64,000 nucleotides of DNA, from positions 146,779,642-146,843,641 of the forward strand of contig NC_053489.1 in assembly GCF_905171775.1 (NCBI RefSeq), written 5' to 3'. This DNA is from Rana temporaria (taxonomy: Eukaryota > Chordata > Amphibia > Anura > Ranidae). Positions 33,397 through 44,706 of the stretch are shown in pieces. The notes beneath the pieces are model-generated. The model was not told the origin of the DNA, ran no database searches, and was given only the letters and a program-made list of their open reading frames with translations. Position 1 is the first letter of the stretch. Each line of letters begins with the position of its first letter. The position numbers and the translations under genes were made by a program.

Positions 33397-34129
33397 GTAA
33401 GATCCTATACCATCTTCTGCAGAGACCCAAGTAGACACTAATTTCTCTTTCTACAACGAGAACCTTTACTGCAATCATTTCCATTAGATATCAGCAAATA
33501 GATCCTTCTGTAACATATAATGAAGAAATCAAATTCATTTTATTTTGGTACAAGGTTTAAACCTAATAGTTACCTCTAAACTGTATTTACACCTCTAAAC
33601 CTTTATGACTCAATATAAACAGCAGAAAAATAAAATATATTTTTTTCCAGTTTGCTAATGTAAATGAAAAACAGCTGAGCTGCAAATTCTGTACATCTTG
33701 AAACTGTTGAAATACAGTAGCGTAGATTAATGAAGTATTTTGAGCTTCACTAAGCTGTGAAGAGAAAAAAAGAAAATCAAAATCCTTGAATACTGATATA
33801 GATCAGAACCTCTGAGTCATTTAATGATTGAAAAGGTTAAATGATCCCTAAAGTCTGCTTAAATAAATTACCATGGTACTATTCATCAAATCTTCAAAAC
33901 CAACCTTGCAGTAACCCTTTTCTTAAAGTGACAGATCTTCCATATATCCAGTCTCCATGTTTTCCAGGAGACCTTGTAACCCATATAACAATGATTTTAC
34001 TTAGGAATGTTGGTGGGTTTTTTTTTTTTTTTTTTTTTTTTTTAATAAATTCATATTTTTATAATCCTGAAATTTCTCGAATACAGATAAACAGAAGTTA
34101 TTTAATAATAAATGATATAGTACCTTTGT
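33397..34129. other. No gene recognised; T run
   Basis: AT-rich DNA with a T homopolymer at about 34018-34043. No retroelement 3' end could be tied to it. Confidence 0.4.
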
Positions 34130-34137
34130 GCAATAGC

Positions 34138-34379
34138 CAGGGCCGATCCGCCCTATAGGCTCACTATGCAAGCCACTTAGGGCCCCGCAAAGCTGCGGTG
34201 GGCCCCCCAAATTACTAGGGGCCCCACCTGGTGAGAAGTAATTTTCGGCCCCTCACCCCGCTTCTCAACTCGCTGGCTGTATGAAGAGGTAGGAAGTCAG
34301 CACCACCCGCTTTTCTCACTTTAATGTAAGACGTCATGTAATTTCGGACAACAGAACACCAGCCCCAGGATCGGCACTG
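34138..34379. mobile_element. hAT-type MITE, 242 bp
   Basis: The termini CAGGGCCGATCC and GGATCGGCACTG are inverted. The 8-bp flanks GCAATAGC (34130-34137) and CCAATAGC (34380-34387) agree at seven of eight positions. Non-coding. Confidence 0.82.
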
Positions 34380-34448
34380 CCAATAGCAAACACAAATGTT
34401 CCAAGTTACAAAATCGCCTAATATGCATTTATTCCAAAATGTCTCTTA

Positions 34449-34925
34449 GGCCCCGTACACACGAGGGGATCTCCGCTGGAAACGGTCCGCCGGACCGTTT
34501 CCAGCGGAGATTCCTCCTCCGGATTTGGATCCGATGGCTTGTACTCACCATCGGATCAAAATCCGTGCGGAATTCATCCGTGGTGACAGGTCGCGCCGTC
34601 ACCGCGATGATGACGCGGCGACGTGCGCGACGCTGGAAGGTAAGTACTTCCACGCATGCGACGAATCATTACGACGCATGCGAGGGAGGGGAGCGGACGG
34701 ATTGATCCGGTGAGTCTGTACAGACCACCGGATCAATGCGCTGGTCCCGATTCAAGCGGATAGATTTCTTAGCATGCTAAGAAATTTCTATCCGCTTGAA
34801 ATGGTCCGGCCCAAGGAATCTCCGCGGATAAATATCCGCTAGGCCGTACAGACGACCGGATTTGTCTGCTGGAACTGATCCGTGGATCAATTCCAGCAGA
34901 TAGATCCGGTCGTGTGTACGAGGCC
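34449..34925. mobile_element. TTA-flanked MITE with GGCCCCGTACACACGA termini
   Basis: GGCCCCGTACACACGA at 34449 pairs with TCGTGTGTACGAGGCC ending at 34925. TTA lies at 34446-34448 and 34926-34928, a 3-bp target like that of PIF/Harbinger elements. Subterminal hairpins such as TCCGCTGGAAACGG / CCGTTTCCAGCGGA are strong. Non-coding. Confidence 0.87.
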
Positions 34926-34928
34926 TTA

Positions 34929-35474
34929 CAGAATCAAAGTTCAATATTATTAATTGTAGCACTGCGTATGGAGAACTTGTAGCTGTAATAAGTGAGAATA
35001 ACTGATTTTCTTATACAGACACATTGCAGGCACAATGTTGATGATGAAAAGATTGTTCCTGTCTGAATTCAGATTTCTGCTGATGTTGGATCAAAATACA
35101 TATTTTACAATCGGTCATTGACTGACATTTTTCTGTTTCATGATAGGTTGGTGTGTTCCAGGTAAAAGTGATAATGCTCAATAGGGTACGCTTATACTTT
35201 ATATGGCAGGACGGGCTTACTTATAATAACCAGAAAACCGCTATTTACAACTTTGTGTAGAAGTGATCGCCCACTTGTGTCTCGTTTTTGTTTTTTGTTT
35301 TTTGTTTTTTTACCACTTGTCTACCAGACAATTTTTCAATTTTTTTTGGGCACACATTTATAATCCACATTTTTGCTAGAAAATTGCTTTAAACCTATAA
35401 ATAATAATATATGTTTTGAAAGCAAAAGCCCTGGAGAATAAAATAGTGTTGATTTTGGGCAATTATTTAATTCA
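34929..35474. other. Spacer, then a diverged TTAA-type repeat fragment
   Basis: 34929-35312 has nothing recognisable apart from TTTTTG repeats near 35284. 35313-35474 (ACCACTTGTCTACCAGAC and TTTTTGCTAGAAAATTGCTT) resembles the opening of the element at 35923. Confidence 0.5.
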
Positions 35475-35860
35475 AAGCCTCATACACACACACGGTTTTC
35501 TCGGCAAAAAACAGCAAGAAAACTGCTGGCAGAGATTTATTGCCAAGTAAACCGTGCGTGTGTACGAGGCTTTGAGATTTCTCATCAAGAACCTGCTCTC
35601 TATTTACTCATTGTGAGATTCTCGGCAGTGTTTTCCTGCCGAGAAATCCGAGCGTGTGTATACTCTCCATGGAAACCCACGCATGCTCGAAATGACTTTG
35701 ACGCATGCGTGGTAGCTTCCAAGGCATAGGTAGGGTGAAGCAATATGGCGGCGACGGCATCAAATGTGACAAGCGCATGCTCGTGGTAGTCGATTACGTC
35801 ACCACGTTCGTGCCATTTAGAGGAATGGCGGTTCTTTTGAATGGTGTGTGTGTACTAATA
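35475..35860. mobile_element. MITE of the GTACACACG family, possibly rearranged
   Basis: AAGCCTCATACACACACACG at 35475 pairs with GTGCGTGTGTACGAGGCTTT at about 35558-35577. The following sequence to about 35860 contains the CTCGGCAG / CTGCCGAG hairpin and GGAAACCCACGCATGCTCGA, also present inverted in the MITE at 52905-53353. This suggests one element with an internal rearrangement. Confidence 0.6.
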
Positions 35861-36501
35861 AATTAGGAAAAATTAGGAAAAAATATATTTTTTTAAATTG
35901 GTGAGAAAATAATAATTATTAACCACTTAAGGACCGAGCCTCTTTCTGAGATTTGTTGTTTAAAAACAAATTTTTGCTCGAAAATTACTTAGAACTCCCA
36001 AACATTATACATTTTTTAGAATTTTTATAGAAAAAAATGGCTGTCATTGCAATACTTCATGTCAGACCATATTTGCAGCAGTCTTACAAGTGCACTTTTT
36101 TGGGAAAAAATAAACTTTTTTTAATTAAAAAAATAAGACAACAGTAAAGTTAGCCCAATATTGTGAAAGATAATGTTATGCTGATTAAATTAATACCCAA
36201 CATGTCACACTTCAAAATTGCGCCCCACTCGTGGAATGGCGACAAACTTTTACCTTTAAAAATCTCCATAGGCAACGTTTAAAAAATTCTACAGATTGCA
36301 TATTTTGTGTTACAGAGGAGGTCTAGGGCTAGAATTATTGCTCTTGCTCTACCGATTGCGGCGGTACCTCACCTGTGTAATTTGAACACCGTTTTCATAT
36401 GCGGGCGCTACTCATGTATGCGTTCATTTTTTTTCTTTTTTTTTTACCTTTTATTTTTTATTTGTACACTGTTCTTTTAAAAAAAAATCTTGTCGCATGT
36501 A

Positions 36502-37619
36502 CCGTATTTGCTGGCGTATAAGACGACTGGGCGTATAAGACGACCCCCTAATTTTCCAGCCAAAATGTTGGTTTTGGGATATACTCACCGTATAAGACTA
36601 CCCCCTTCCTACTAGTCATGCCTCGCCTCACGGTGCCACCATTACATGCCAGACTATGCCACTACATGCCAGACTGTGCCCCATTACATGCCAGACTGTG
36701 CCCCATTACATGCCAGACTGTGCCCCATTACATGCCAGACTGTGACCCATTAAATGCCAGACCGTGCCCTATTACATGACCAGACCGTGCCCCATTACAT
36801 GACCAGACCGTGCCCCATTACATGCCAGACCGTGCCCCATTACATGACCAGACCGTGCCCCATTACATGCCAGACCGTGCCCCATTACATGACCAGACCT
36901 GCCCCATTACATGACCAGACCGTGCCCCATTACATGACCAGACCGTGCCCCATTACATGACCAGACCATGCCCCATTACATGACCAGACCTGCAACATTA
37001 CATGACCAGACCGTGCCACATTACATGACCAGACCGTGCCCCATTACATGACCAGACCGTGCCCCATTACATGACCAGACCGTGCCTCATTACATGACCA
37101 GACCGTGCCCAATTACATGACCAGACCGTGCCCCATTACATGACCAGACCGTGCCCCATTACATGACCAGACCGTGCCCCATTACATGACCAGACTGTGC
37201 CCTTACCTTATCCTAAGACATGCGAATCGCGGCCGTACGTTTTTCAAAAGCCGCGCCTCCTACGTCTTCTGTTCCGTGATAGGCGGAACATTCAGCTTCC
37301 CAGGAGGCACTGTGTTCAGTGTTCGCCTATCACGGAGGCCCTCTCGTCCGAGGACGAGAGGGCCTCCGTGATAGGCGGACACCAAACACAGGACGAGAGG
37401 GCCTGCGTGATAGGCGGACACTGAACACAGTGCCTCCTGGGAAGCTGATTGTTTCCGCCTATCACGGAACAGAAGACGTCGGAGGCGCGGCTTTTGAAAA
37501 ATCGTACGGCCGCGATTCTGGGATAAGGTAAGGTTAGGTTACCGGCGTATAAGACGACCCCCGACTTTTAAGAAGATTTTAAGGGGTTAGAAAGTCGTCT
37601 TATACGCCGGAAAATACGG
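36502..37619. mobile_element. TA-type MITE with CGTATAAGACGAC termini, copy 2
   Basis: CCGTATTTGCTGGCGTATAA at the left pairs with TTATACGCCGGAAAATACGG at the right. TA flanks both (36500-36501, 37620-37621). Inside are a 22-bp minisatellite (36640-37200) and a large dyad (37205-37525) centred on CTCTCGTCCGAGGACGAGAG near 37350. It shares its ends with 5693-6164 but not its interior. Confidence 0.9.
36640..37200. repeat. 22-23 bp minisatellite inside the MITE
   Basis: About two dozen units of CCCCATTACATGACCAGACC plus GTG. The first units lack ATGACC and read ATGCCAGACTG, showing two successive unit types. Confidence 0.96.
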
Positions 37620-37992
37620 TATTCCTAATACAAGGAATGTAAACATCCCTTGTAATAGAAAAAAGCATGACAGGGCCTCTTAAATAATAGATCTGGGGTC
37701 AAAAAGACCTCAGATCTCATATTTACACTAAAATGCAATAAAATAAATAAATAAAATAAATAAAATAAAAATTCCCCCTTAAGAGCTACGGTCGTGCAAT
37801 GGTATGGAGACGGAGAGGCCATCTTCCCCTCACTCGTTTTCATACCACACACGGAAGAGGACCGGATTGCCTCCGCCACTGCAGACAGCTCGGCTAAGCG
37901 GCGGAGGGCGCGGCAGAGTGGTGGGAGGGGGGCCCTATCCCGCCGCCAATAATAGTGATCTTGCAGCAAATCTGCTGCAGAGACCACTGGGA

Positions 37993-38250
37993 TTCTTTTA
38001 CGAACGGCGCATGCGCCGTTCGTAAAAAACGTCAAATACGTGGGGTCACACTAAATTTAAATAAAACACGCCCACATCATCCAAATTTGAATTAGGCGGG
38101 CTTACGCCGGAGCACATATGTTACGCCACCGTAACTTAGGTCGCAAGTTCTTTCTGAATACGGAACTTGCGCCCTAATTTACGGCGGCGTAACGTATCTG
38201 AGATACGTTACGCCTGCACAATATTACGCAGGGCTACCTGAATCTAGCCC
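37993..38250. mobile_element. Harbinger-like MITE, right-hand fragment
   Basis: TTTTACGAACGGCGCATGCG through CCTGAATCTAGCCCA matches the right half of 16256-16924, including the CTTACGCCGG and TTGCGCCCTAATTTACGGCG-type blocks. The left half is absent. Confidence 0.75.
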
Positions 38251-38604
38251 AGACTCTGTAACACCTTATCAGCTATTTTGCTTTTGTACCTATGTGGTTG
38301 TTGAGATAATTAAGAGGCGTCATCTTTGTCTTTACTACTTTATATGTTGTAACATTACTGGTTATGACTAAAGCCGTGTTGGCTGAAACATGTCAACTCA
38401 CTGTATCTGCAATTTGCACACTGAGACTTTCCAAAAAAAAGTGCAAGATTTTAAGAGCAGCAACGGTTGTGCGGACCTTTCTAATGAAATATCCTATACA
38501 GCGGAGCAACTGTGGATCAGGCACCCGTAAGCTCTTTGAATGTGGGATTGTTTGGGTAGTAGCACTAATATTGTTTTATACTCTGTAAGTTTTGTCCAGC
38601 TCTA
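38251..38604. other. No gene recognised
   Basis: Non-coding spacer; short frames without recognisable similarity. Confidence 0.4.
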
Positions 38605-39050
38605 ATGCTGCGTACACACGACCATTTTTAATGATTTAAAAATTTTGACGTGATTCTTGTCAAGCCTGCCTTGCATACACACGATCGTGAAAATAAAATG
38701 CTCGAGCAAAGCGCGGTGACGTACAACACGTACAACGGCACTATAAAGGGGAAGTTCTATTCGGATGGCGCCACCCTTGGGTCTGCTTTTGCTGATTTTG
38801 TGTTAGTAAAAGTTTGGTGATAGACAATTCGCGCTTTTCAGTCTTCGTGCTTTTCAGTCTGTTACAGCGTGACAAATGTGCTATCTCCATTATGAACGCT
38901 AGTTTTACCAGAACGAGTGCTCCCGTCTCATAACTTGCTTCTGAGCATGTCATGAAAAATGCTCTGGGGCCCACACACGATAGTTTTTATTGACCATTTT
39001 AAAAAATGTCATTTTTCACGTCATGAAAAACGGTCGTGTGTACACGGCAT
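38605..39050. mobile_element. MITE of the GTACACACGAC family
   Basis: ATGCTGCGTACACACGACCA at 38605 pairs with GGTCGTGTGTACACGGCAT ending at 39050. Subterminal TTTTAATGATTTAAAAATTT-like dyads are present. Non-coding. Confidence 0.75.
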
Positions 39051-39253
39051 AAGATAGATACAGACCAGGGAGGTTTTGTCATTACAACTCACTTTGCTTA
39101 AATAATTATAATAAATGCAGTTCCTCCCATTCAGAAATCAGTTTTAGAAAAGACATAGTGAAGTGTCCTCAAAAAACAAAGCTTTGAATCTACCAAATAG
39201 GTTAACAAAAATTCTTACAATTTTTATACTAAATGATGAACCAAATGGAGTTA

Positions 39254-39525
39254 GGCCCCGTACACACGACAGAGTTTCTCGGCAGAATTCACCGAGAAAC
39301 TCGGTCAAAACCCGGATTCTGCCGAGAAACTCTGTCGTCTGTACAGTTTTGGCTCGATGGAGCCGCCGAGGAGCTCGTCGAGAAAATAGAAAACATGTTC
39401 TCTATTTTCTCGTTGTTCTATGGGAGAAGGCGGCCCGCCGAGCTCCTCGGCGGCTTCATCCCAGAACTCGACGAGGAACTCGACGTGCCAAGCACGTCGA
39501 GTTCCTCGGCCGTGTGTACGGGGCC
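39254..39525. mobile_element. TTA-flanked palindromic MITE, 272 bp
   Basis: GGCCCCGTACACACGACAGA pairs with CCGTGTGTACGGGGCC, and TTA lies at 39251-39253 and 39526-39528. The interior is a series of hairpins: TTTCTCGGCAGAATTC, GAGCTCGTCGAG, GCACGTCGAGTTCC. It shares only its ends with 34449-34925. Confidence 0.9.
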
Positions 39526-39528
39526 TTA

Positions 39529-40132
39529 CACTTTCACTTATAATGTATGCATTTATTTAATGGAACTGGAGAAGTGAATCCACTCAGGAAATCCAACATG
39601 TGGGTCTTACCATGGAAAACTTACTGCTATGCACCCAGAACAAGATAATCGAAATATCAAAATGTCAGTGACAAATTCCTTCAGTCATTAAAAATGAAAC
39701 TGCACTAAGATTTTTTTTCTTGATAGAATGTATTTATAGACACGTGTGGAATTGTTAGAAGTATTGAACTTGAGAAATAGTGAAAAAAATTGGATTTTAC
39801 ATGAAATACATAATTGAAATTAATTGTGCAGTGAATTAGTAAAATGCTACAGGACACTAATTGCATTATATATTTAAACATTATGGTCCCCACAGATGTT
39901 AGAATAACAGACTGACAACTACTCTGTGATTTTTAGATTAATTTCTGTACATTTTATTTTGTATAACATCTGATAATAAATATGCATTAGTTTTCAGATG
40001 TCTGCAACAAATTAAATCTGTTCAAATATAAACTTTGCAAAGTACTTAAATATTATTTCTGTTTTGCATACATTGTTGGGCAAGATAACAGAATCAGTAC
40101 AGCAAAAGCTAAAGTATTTATATTATTATATA
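39529..40132. other. No gene recognised
   Basis: AT-rich, no repeat boundary or convincing frame. Confidence 0.4.
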
Positions 40133-40140
40133 CTGTAAAT

Positions 40141-40409
40141 CAGAGCTTTTTTTCTCAGAAAATAGGTGCAGGAACTCAACCACGACCGTTCAGATTTCAC
40201 AAACAGTAGAAGGGTCTTAAAGGGGCATTAAATAACAGGATTGCATTACATACAGAGTGCAGAGTTCAGGGGGTTACAAAGCTGTCACTTGTAAACACAG
40301 AAACCAGACTTCTGTGTTTACAAGTGATTGTGGTGAGCGGGCACCAAAGGGTCTGAGCCAAAGGTGGTGGAACTGAGTTCCCCCAAGTTCCCCCTGAAAA
40401 AAAGCCCTG
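40141..40409. mobile_element. hAT-type MITE, 269 bp
   Basis: CAGAGCTTTTTTTCTCAG and CTGAAAAAAAGCCCTG are inverted ends. The 8-bp flanks CTGTAAAT (40133-40140) and CTGTATAT (40410-40417) differ at one base. The interior has the dyad CACTTGTAAACACAGAA / TTCTGTGTTTACAAGTG. Non-coding. Confidence 0.86.
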
Positions 40410-40816
40410 CTGTATATACCTGCAAAAGTGAGACATCTAAGGTTAATTATCGGTTTTCAAAAAAGTATATCTTTAAGCACTTTATTTATGCAATTTTAAA
40501 TAAAAGTGAGGCAACTAACAGAATTTCACTTATCCCGTTGTAGCCTTGGTTGAGATATCCAATGCACTGATTAACCACTTTCTTACTGGGCACTTATAGC
40601 CCTTCCCTGCCCAGGCCAAATTTTCACCTTGAATGACAATTGCACAGTCATGCAACACTGTACCTACATGAAATCTTTAGAATTTTTTTAACACACATAG
40701 AGCTTTCTTTTGGTGGTATTTAATCACCACTGCTGTTTTTATTTTTTGGTAAACAAAAAAATATGTTTTTCATATTTTGCTATAAAATATTGCAAACAGG
40801 TAATTTTTCTACTTCA

Positions 40817-41215
40817 CTGATGGGCACTGATAAGACAGCACTGATATGCACTGATAGGTGGCACCAATGAGCACTGATGAGGCGGCTCTGGTGGACACTG
40901 ATGAGGTTGCACTGATGGGCACTGATATCTGGCACTGATGGGCACTAATAGTCAGCACAGAGAGGTGGCACTGATAGGCAGCACTGATGGGCACTGATAG
41001 GTGGCACTCATAGGGGCACTGATGGGCACTGATAGACACTGGTAGGCAGCACTGATAGGGGACATTGATGATGAGGCACTGATGGGCACTGATTAACAGC
41101 ACTGATAGGTGGCACTGGTGGGCACTGATTAGCAGTACTGATGGGCACTGATAGATGACGCAGGTGGGCACTGATTAGCAGCACAGCAGGGCACAGGAGG
41201 GTACTGAATAGTGGA
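40817..41215. repeat. GGCACTGAT minisatellite
   Basis: Diverged units such as GATGGGCACTGATAGGTGGC, the short form of the array expanded at 12806-14432. Confidence 0.93.
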
Positions 41216-41265
41216 ACTGATCTGCACTGTGTAGGATCAATGTCCCTCTAACAGAAGCCAATTAA

Positions 41266-42179
41266 CCACTTGCCGACCAGCCACAGAACATATACAGCGG
41301 CAGTCGGCTCTATTGCACAAAACCTGTACGTTACTTCATGCAATAGATACTGTGGCTGCGTGCAGGTCCGGCGGACTCGATGTCCACCGGCCAATCCACG
41401 ATCGCTCCACAGATAGGCAGAATGGGCATCTGCCTATGTAAACAAAGTGGATCCTTGTTCTGACAGGAGACAACATGAAGATCTGCTGTTCCTAGTGATC
41501 AGGAAGAGCGATCTCTGTGTTGTCCCAGTGAGCCCATCCCCCACACAGTTAGAACCCACCCAAGGAACACAGTTACCCCTTGATTTCCCCCAATGTTAAC
41601 CCCTTCGCTGCCAGTGTTATTTATACATTGATCAGTGCATTTTTTAGCACTTATCAATGTAACAATGTCACTGGTCCCCAAAAAGTGTCACTAGGGGGTC
41701 ATTTTCCGCCGCAATGTCACAGTCTCGCTAAAAATCTCTGCAGATCACCGCTGTTACCAGTAAAAACATAAAAAAAAATCCATAAGTCTATCACCTATTT
41801 TGTTGACGTTATAACTTTTGTGCAAACCAATCAATATACGCTTATTGCATATTTATTTATTTTTACCAAAAATATGTAGAAAAATACAAATGGCCTAAAC
41901 TGATGAATACATTTTTTTTTGGGGGGGGGGGGTCTGTATTATATCAGAAAGTAAAAAAATATTGTTTTTTTTTTTCAAAATTTTAGGTATTTTTTTGTTT
42001 ATAGAGCTAAAAATAAAAACTGTAGAGGTGATCAAATACCACCAAATGAAAGCTCTATTTGTGGGGAAAAAAAGGAAATCTATTTTGTTTGGGTACAACG
42101 TCATTTAAAGTGACGCAGTGCCGTATCGCAAAACATGGCCTGGCCATTAAGGGGGTAAATCCTTCTGCGGCTGAAATGG
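41266..42179. mobile_element. TTAA-flanked MITE nested in the previous repeat
   Basis: CCACTTGCCGACCAGCC at 41266 and GCGGCTGAAATGG at 42179 are the ends, with TTAA at 41262-41265 and 42180-42183. The internal order (ATTTTTACCAAAAATATGTA, AAAGCTCTATTTGTGG, CCGTATCGCAAAACATGGCC) matches 43679-44505 and the fragments at 32318-33396. Confidence 0.88.
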
Positions 42180-42765
42180 TTAACGGCTTTCATCTGCTCT
42201 TCACGCTGACAGAGTGAGGGGGAAAAAAAGCTGATAACCAGCTTCTGTTTACTTCCGTGACCAGCTGTTATCGGCTGACAGCTGATCATGTGGTAAAAGG
42301 CTTAATGTGATAGGCCCTTTACCCGATCTGTGATCAGCTGAGTCCCAAGGATGAGACTGGGAGGACGTCCATGTATGCAAAGGAAGCCGTCTTCCAGCTA
42401 TAGCGAATGCACCAAGTAGTTAGGAAAACTGTTAAGGGAGACTGCAGTTGCATGGAGTCATTTTTTTCAACCAGGGTGCTGAGACACCCAGGGTACCTTC
42501 TGGGTTTTTTAGAGGTGCCTTGGCAAAATGCCTAAAGGTTGCTTAAGAATTGTGTACAAGCCAGCAGGTGCATCAAAACCAACCTTGGGCACGATGTTGG
42601 CCAGCCATTAGTTTACTAGTCTTTAGTTGCTAAAAAGAATGATGGCATTTGCATAGCATCCTTGTTTGTCCCCCCCCACCCCTCTCTGTCAGCACTAGGG
42701 TCACATTAGCTGTGTGGGGGAGGGAAAATTAGGTAGTCAGTACCAGTTAGCAAAGGTATATTGGG

Positions 42766-43235
42766 CCAGATTCACAAATGAGATACAACGGCGTTTCTCC
42801 TGATACGCCGTTGTATCTCTGTTTCTATCTATGCGACTGATTCATAGAATCAGTTACGCATAGATAGCCAGAAGATCCGACAGGTGTAATTGTTTTACAC
42901 TGTCGTATCTTAGGATGCAGTACCGCGGCCGCCGCTGGGGGGAGTTTGCGTCGTAAACCAGCGTCGGGTATGCAAATTAGGAGTTACGGCCGATCCACAA
43001 CGGTTTTTCGCGTTCGCTACGTCGCTGCTAGTATAGTTTCCCGTCGCTAAGTTACACTTTTTTTTGGTGCCTTAACTTTAGTCATTGCTGTCTAAAGTAT
43101 GGCCATCGTTCCCGCGTCGAAATTTAAAAATCAACGTCGTTTGCGTAAGCCGTCCGGGAATATGGAAGTACGCTACGCGCGTCGCCGTTCAAAAAAATGA
43201 CGTCACGGCGCGCAAAGCACGGCGGGAGTTAGGAA
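42766..43235. mobile_element. Harbinger-like MITE, left-hand fragment
   Basis: GGGCCAGATTCACAAATGAG at the left is the Harbinger terminal sequence (compare GGGCCAGATTC at 55020). ACGTCGTTTGCGTAAG and TATGGCCATCGTTCCCGCGT are shared with 28159-28863. The right half is missing at the junction with the Tc1 copy. Confidence 0.82.
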
Positions 43236-43678
43236 ACAAAAGTGAGTACACTCCTAAGTGAAAATTTCCAAATTGGGCCCAAAGTGTCAATATTTTGTGT
43301 GGCCACCATTATCTTCCAGCACTGGCTTAACCCACTTGGGCATGGAGTTCACCAGAGCTTCATAGGCTGCCACTGGTGTCCTCTTCCACTCCGCCATGAT
43401 AACATCATGGAGCTGGTGGATGTTAGAGACCTTGCACTCCTCTGCTTTCCATTTGAGAATGCCCCACAGATGCTCAATAGAGTTTAGGTCAGGAGACATG
43501 CTTGGCCAGTCCATCACCTTTACCCTCAGCTTCTTTAGAGAGTTAGTGGTCATCTTGGAGGTCTGTTTGGGGTCGTTATCATGTTGGAATAATGCCCCGC
43601 GGCCCAGTCTCTGAAGGCAGTTGATCATGCTTTGCTTCAGTATGTCACAGTACATGTTGGCATTCATGGTTCCTTTGA

Positions 43679-44505
43679 CCTCTTGCCGACCGCCCACCGC
43701 CGTTTTACTATCACCGCCGGGCACCCGCAAACGATCGTGACAGAGTGAGAACCGGGAGCTGTGTGTGTAAACACACAGCTCCCGGTACTTTCAGGGGGAG
43801 AAATGACTGATCGTATGTCCATACAATGTATGAACAGCGATCTGTCATTTCCCCTAGTCAGTCCCACCCCCTTCAGTTAGAACACCCTTTAGGGAACATA
43901 ATTAACCCCTTGATCGCCCCCTAGTGTTAACCCCTTCCTTGCCAGTGACATTTTTACAGTAATCAATGCATTTTTATAGCGCTGATTGCTATAAAAATGC
44001 CAATGGTCCCAAAAATGTGTCAAAAGAGTCCGATGTGTCTGCCATAAGGTCACAGTACCAATAAAAATTGCAGATCGCCGCCATTACTAGTAAAAATAAA
44101 TTATTAATAAAAATGCCATAAAACTATCCCCTATTTTGTAGAAGCTATAACTTTTTCGCAAACCAATCAATAAACGCTTATTGCAATTTTTTTGAGGGAA
44201 AAAATGTAGAAGAATACGTATCGGCCTAAACTGAGGAAAATAATATTTCTTTTATATATTTTTGGGGGATATTTATTATAGCAAAAAGTAAAAAATAGTT
44301 TTTTCTTTCAAAATTGTCGCTCTATTTTTGTTTATTGCGCAAAAAATAAAAACCGCAGAGGTGATCAAATACCACCAATATAAAGCTCAATTTTGTTTGG
44401 GAGCCACGTTGCACGACCGCGCAATTGTCGGTTAAAACGATGCAGTGCCGAATCGCAAAAAGTGGCCCGGTCATTGACCAGCAAAATAGTCCGGGGCTGA
44501 AGTGG
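43679..44505. mobile_element. TTAA-type MITE inside Tc1 transposase
   Basis: It starts CCTCTTGCCGACCGCC and ends GGGGCTGAAGTGG. The right flank is TTAA (44506-44509) and the left flank is TTGA (43675-43678), one base changed. Tc1 sequence joins as CCTTTAATGAAATG when it is removed. It is a family member of 41266-42179. Confidence 0.88.
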
Positions 44506-44706
44506 TTAATGAAATGTGACTCCCCAGTGCTGGCAGCACTCATGCAGCTGCAGATCATAACACTCCCACCACCATGATTGACTGTAGGCAAGACACATTT
44601 GTTTTTTTACTCCTCTCCTGGTTGCAGCCACACTGCTTGACATCATCTGAACCAAATATTTATCTTGGTCTCATAAGACCACAGGACATGGTTCCAGTAA
44701 TCCATG

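Larger units (their letters stand above)
35923..37990. mobile_element. TTAA-type repeat split by a TA MITE
   Basis: TTAA at 35919-35922 is followed by CCACTTAAGGACCGAGCC. Family sequence runs to 36499 and continues at 37622 (CCTAATACAAGGAATGTAAA), related to the 30320-30365 region of the element at 29749. The right end is missing, cut by a Harbinger-like fragment at about 37993. A TA MITE occupies 36502-37619. Confidence 0.75.
40575..42418. mobile_element. TTAACCACTT-type repeat with minisatellite and a nested relative
   Basis: TTAA at 40571-40574 is followed by CCACTTTCTTACTGGGCACT. A GGCACTGAT array is at 40817-41215. The sequence is split after GAAGCCAA by a second TTAA element (41266-42179) and resumes as CGGCTTTCATCTGCTCTTC at 42184, running to about 42418. 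The pre-insertion join, GAAGCCAATTAACGGC, shows a single TTAA target. Confidence 0.82.
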
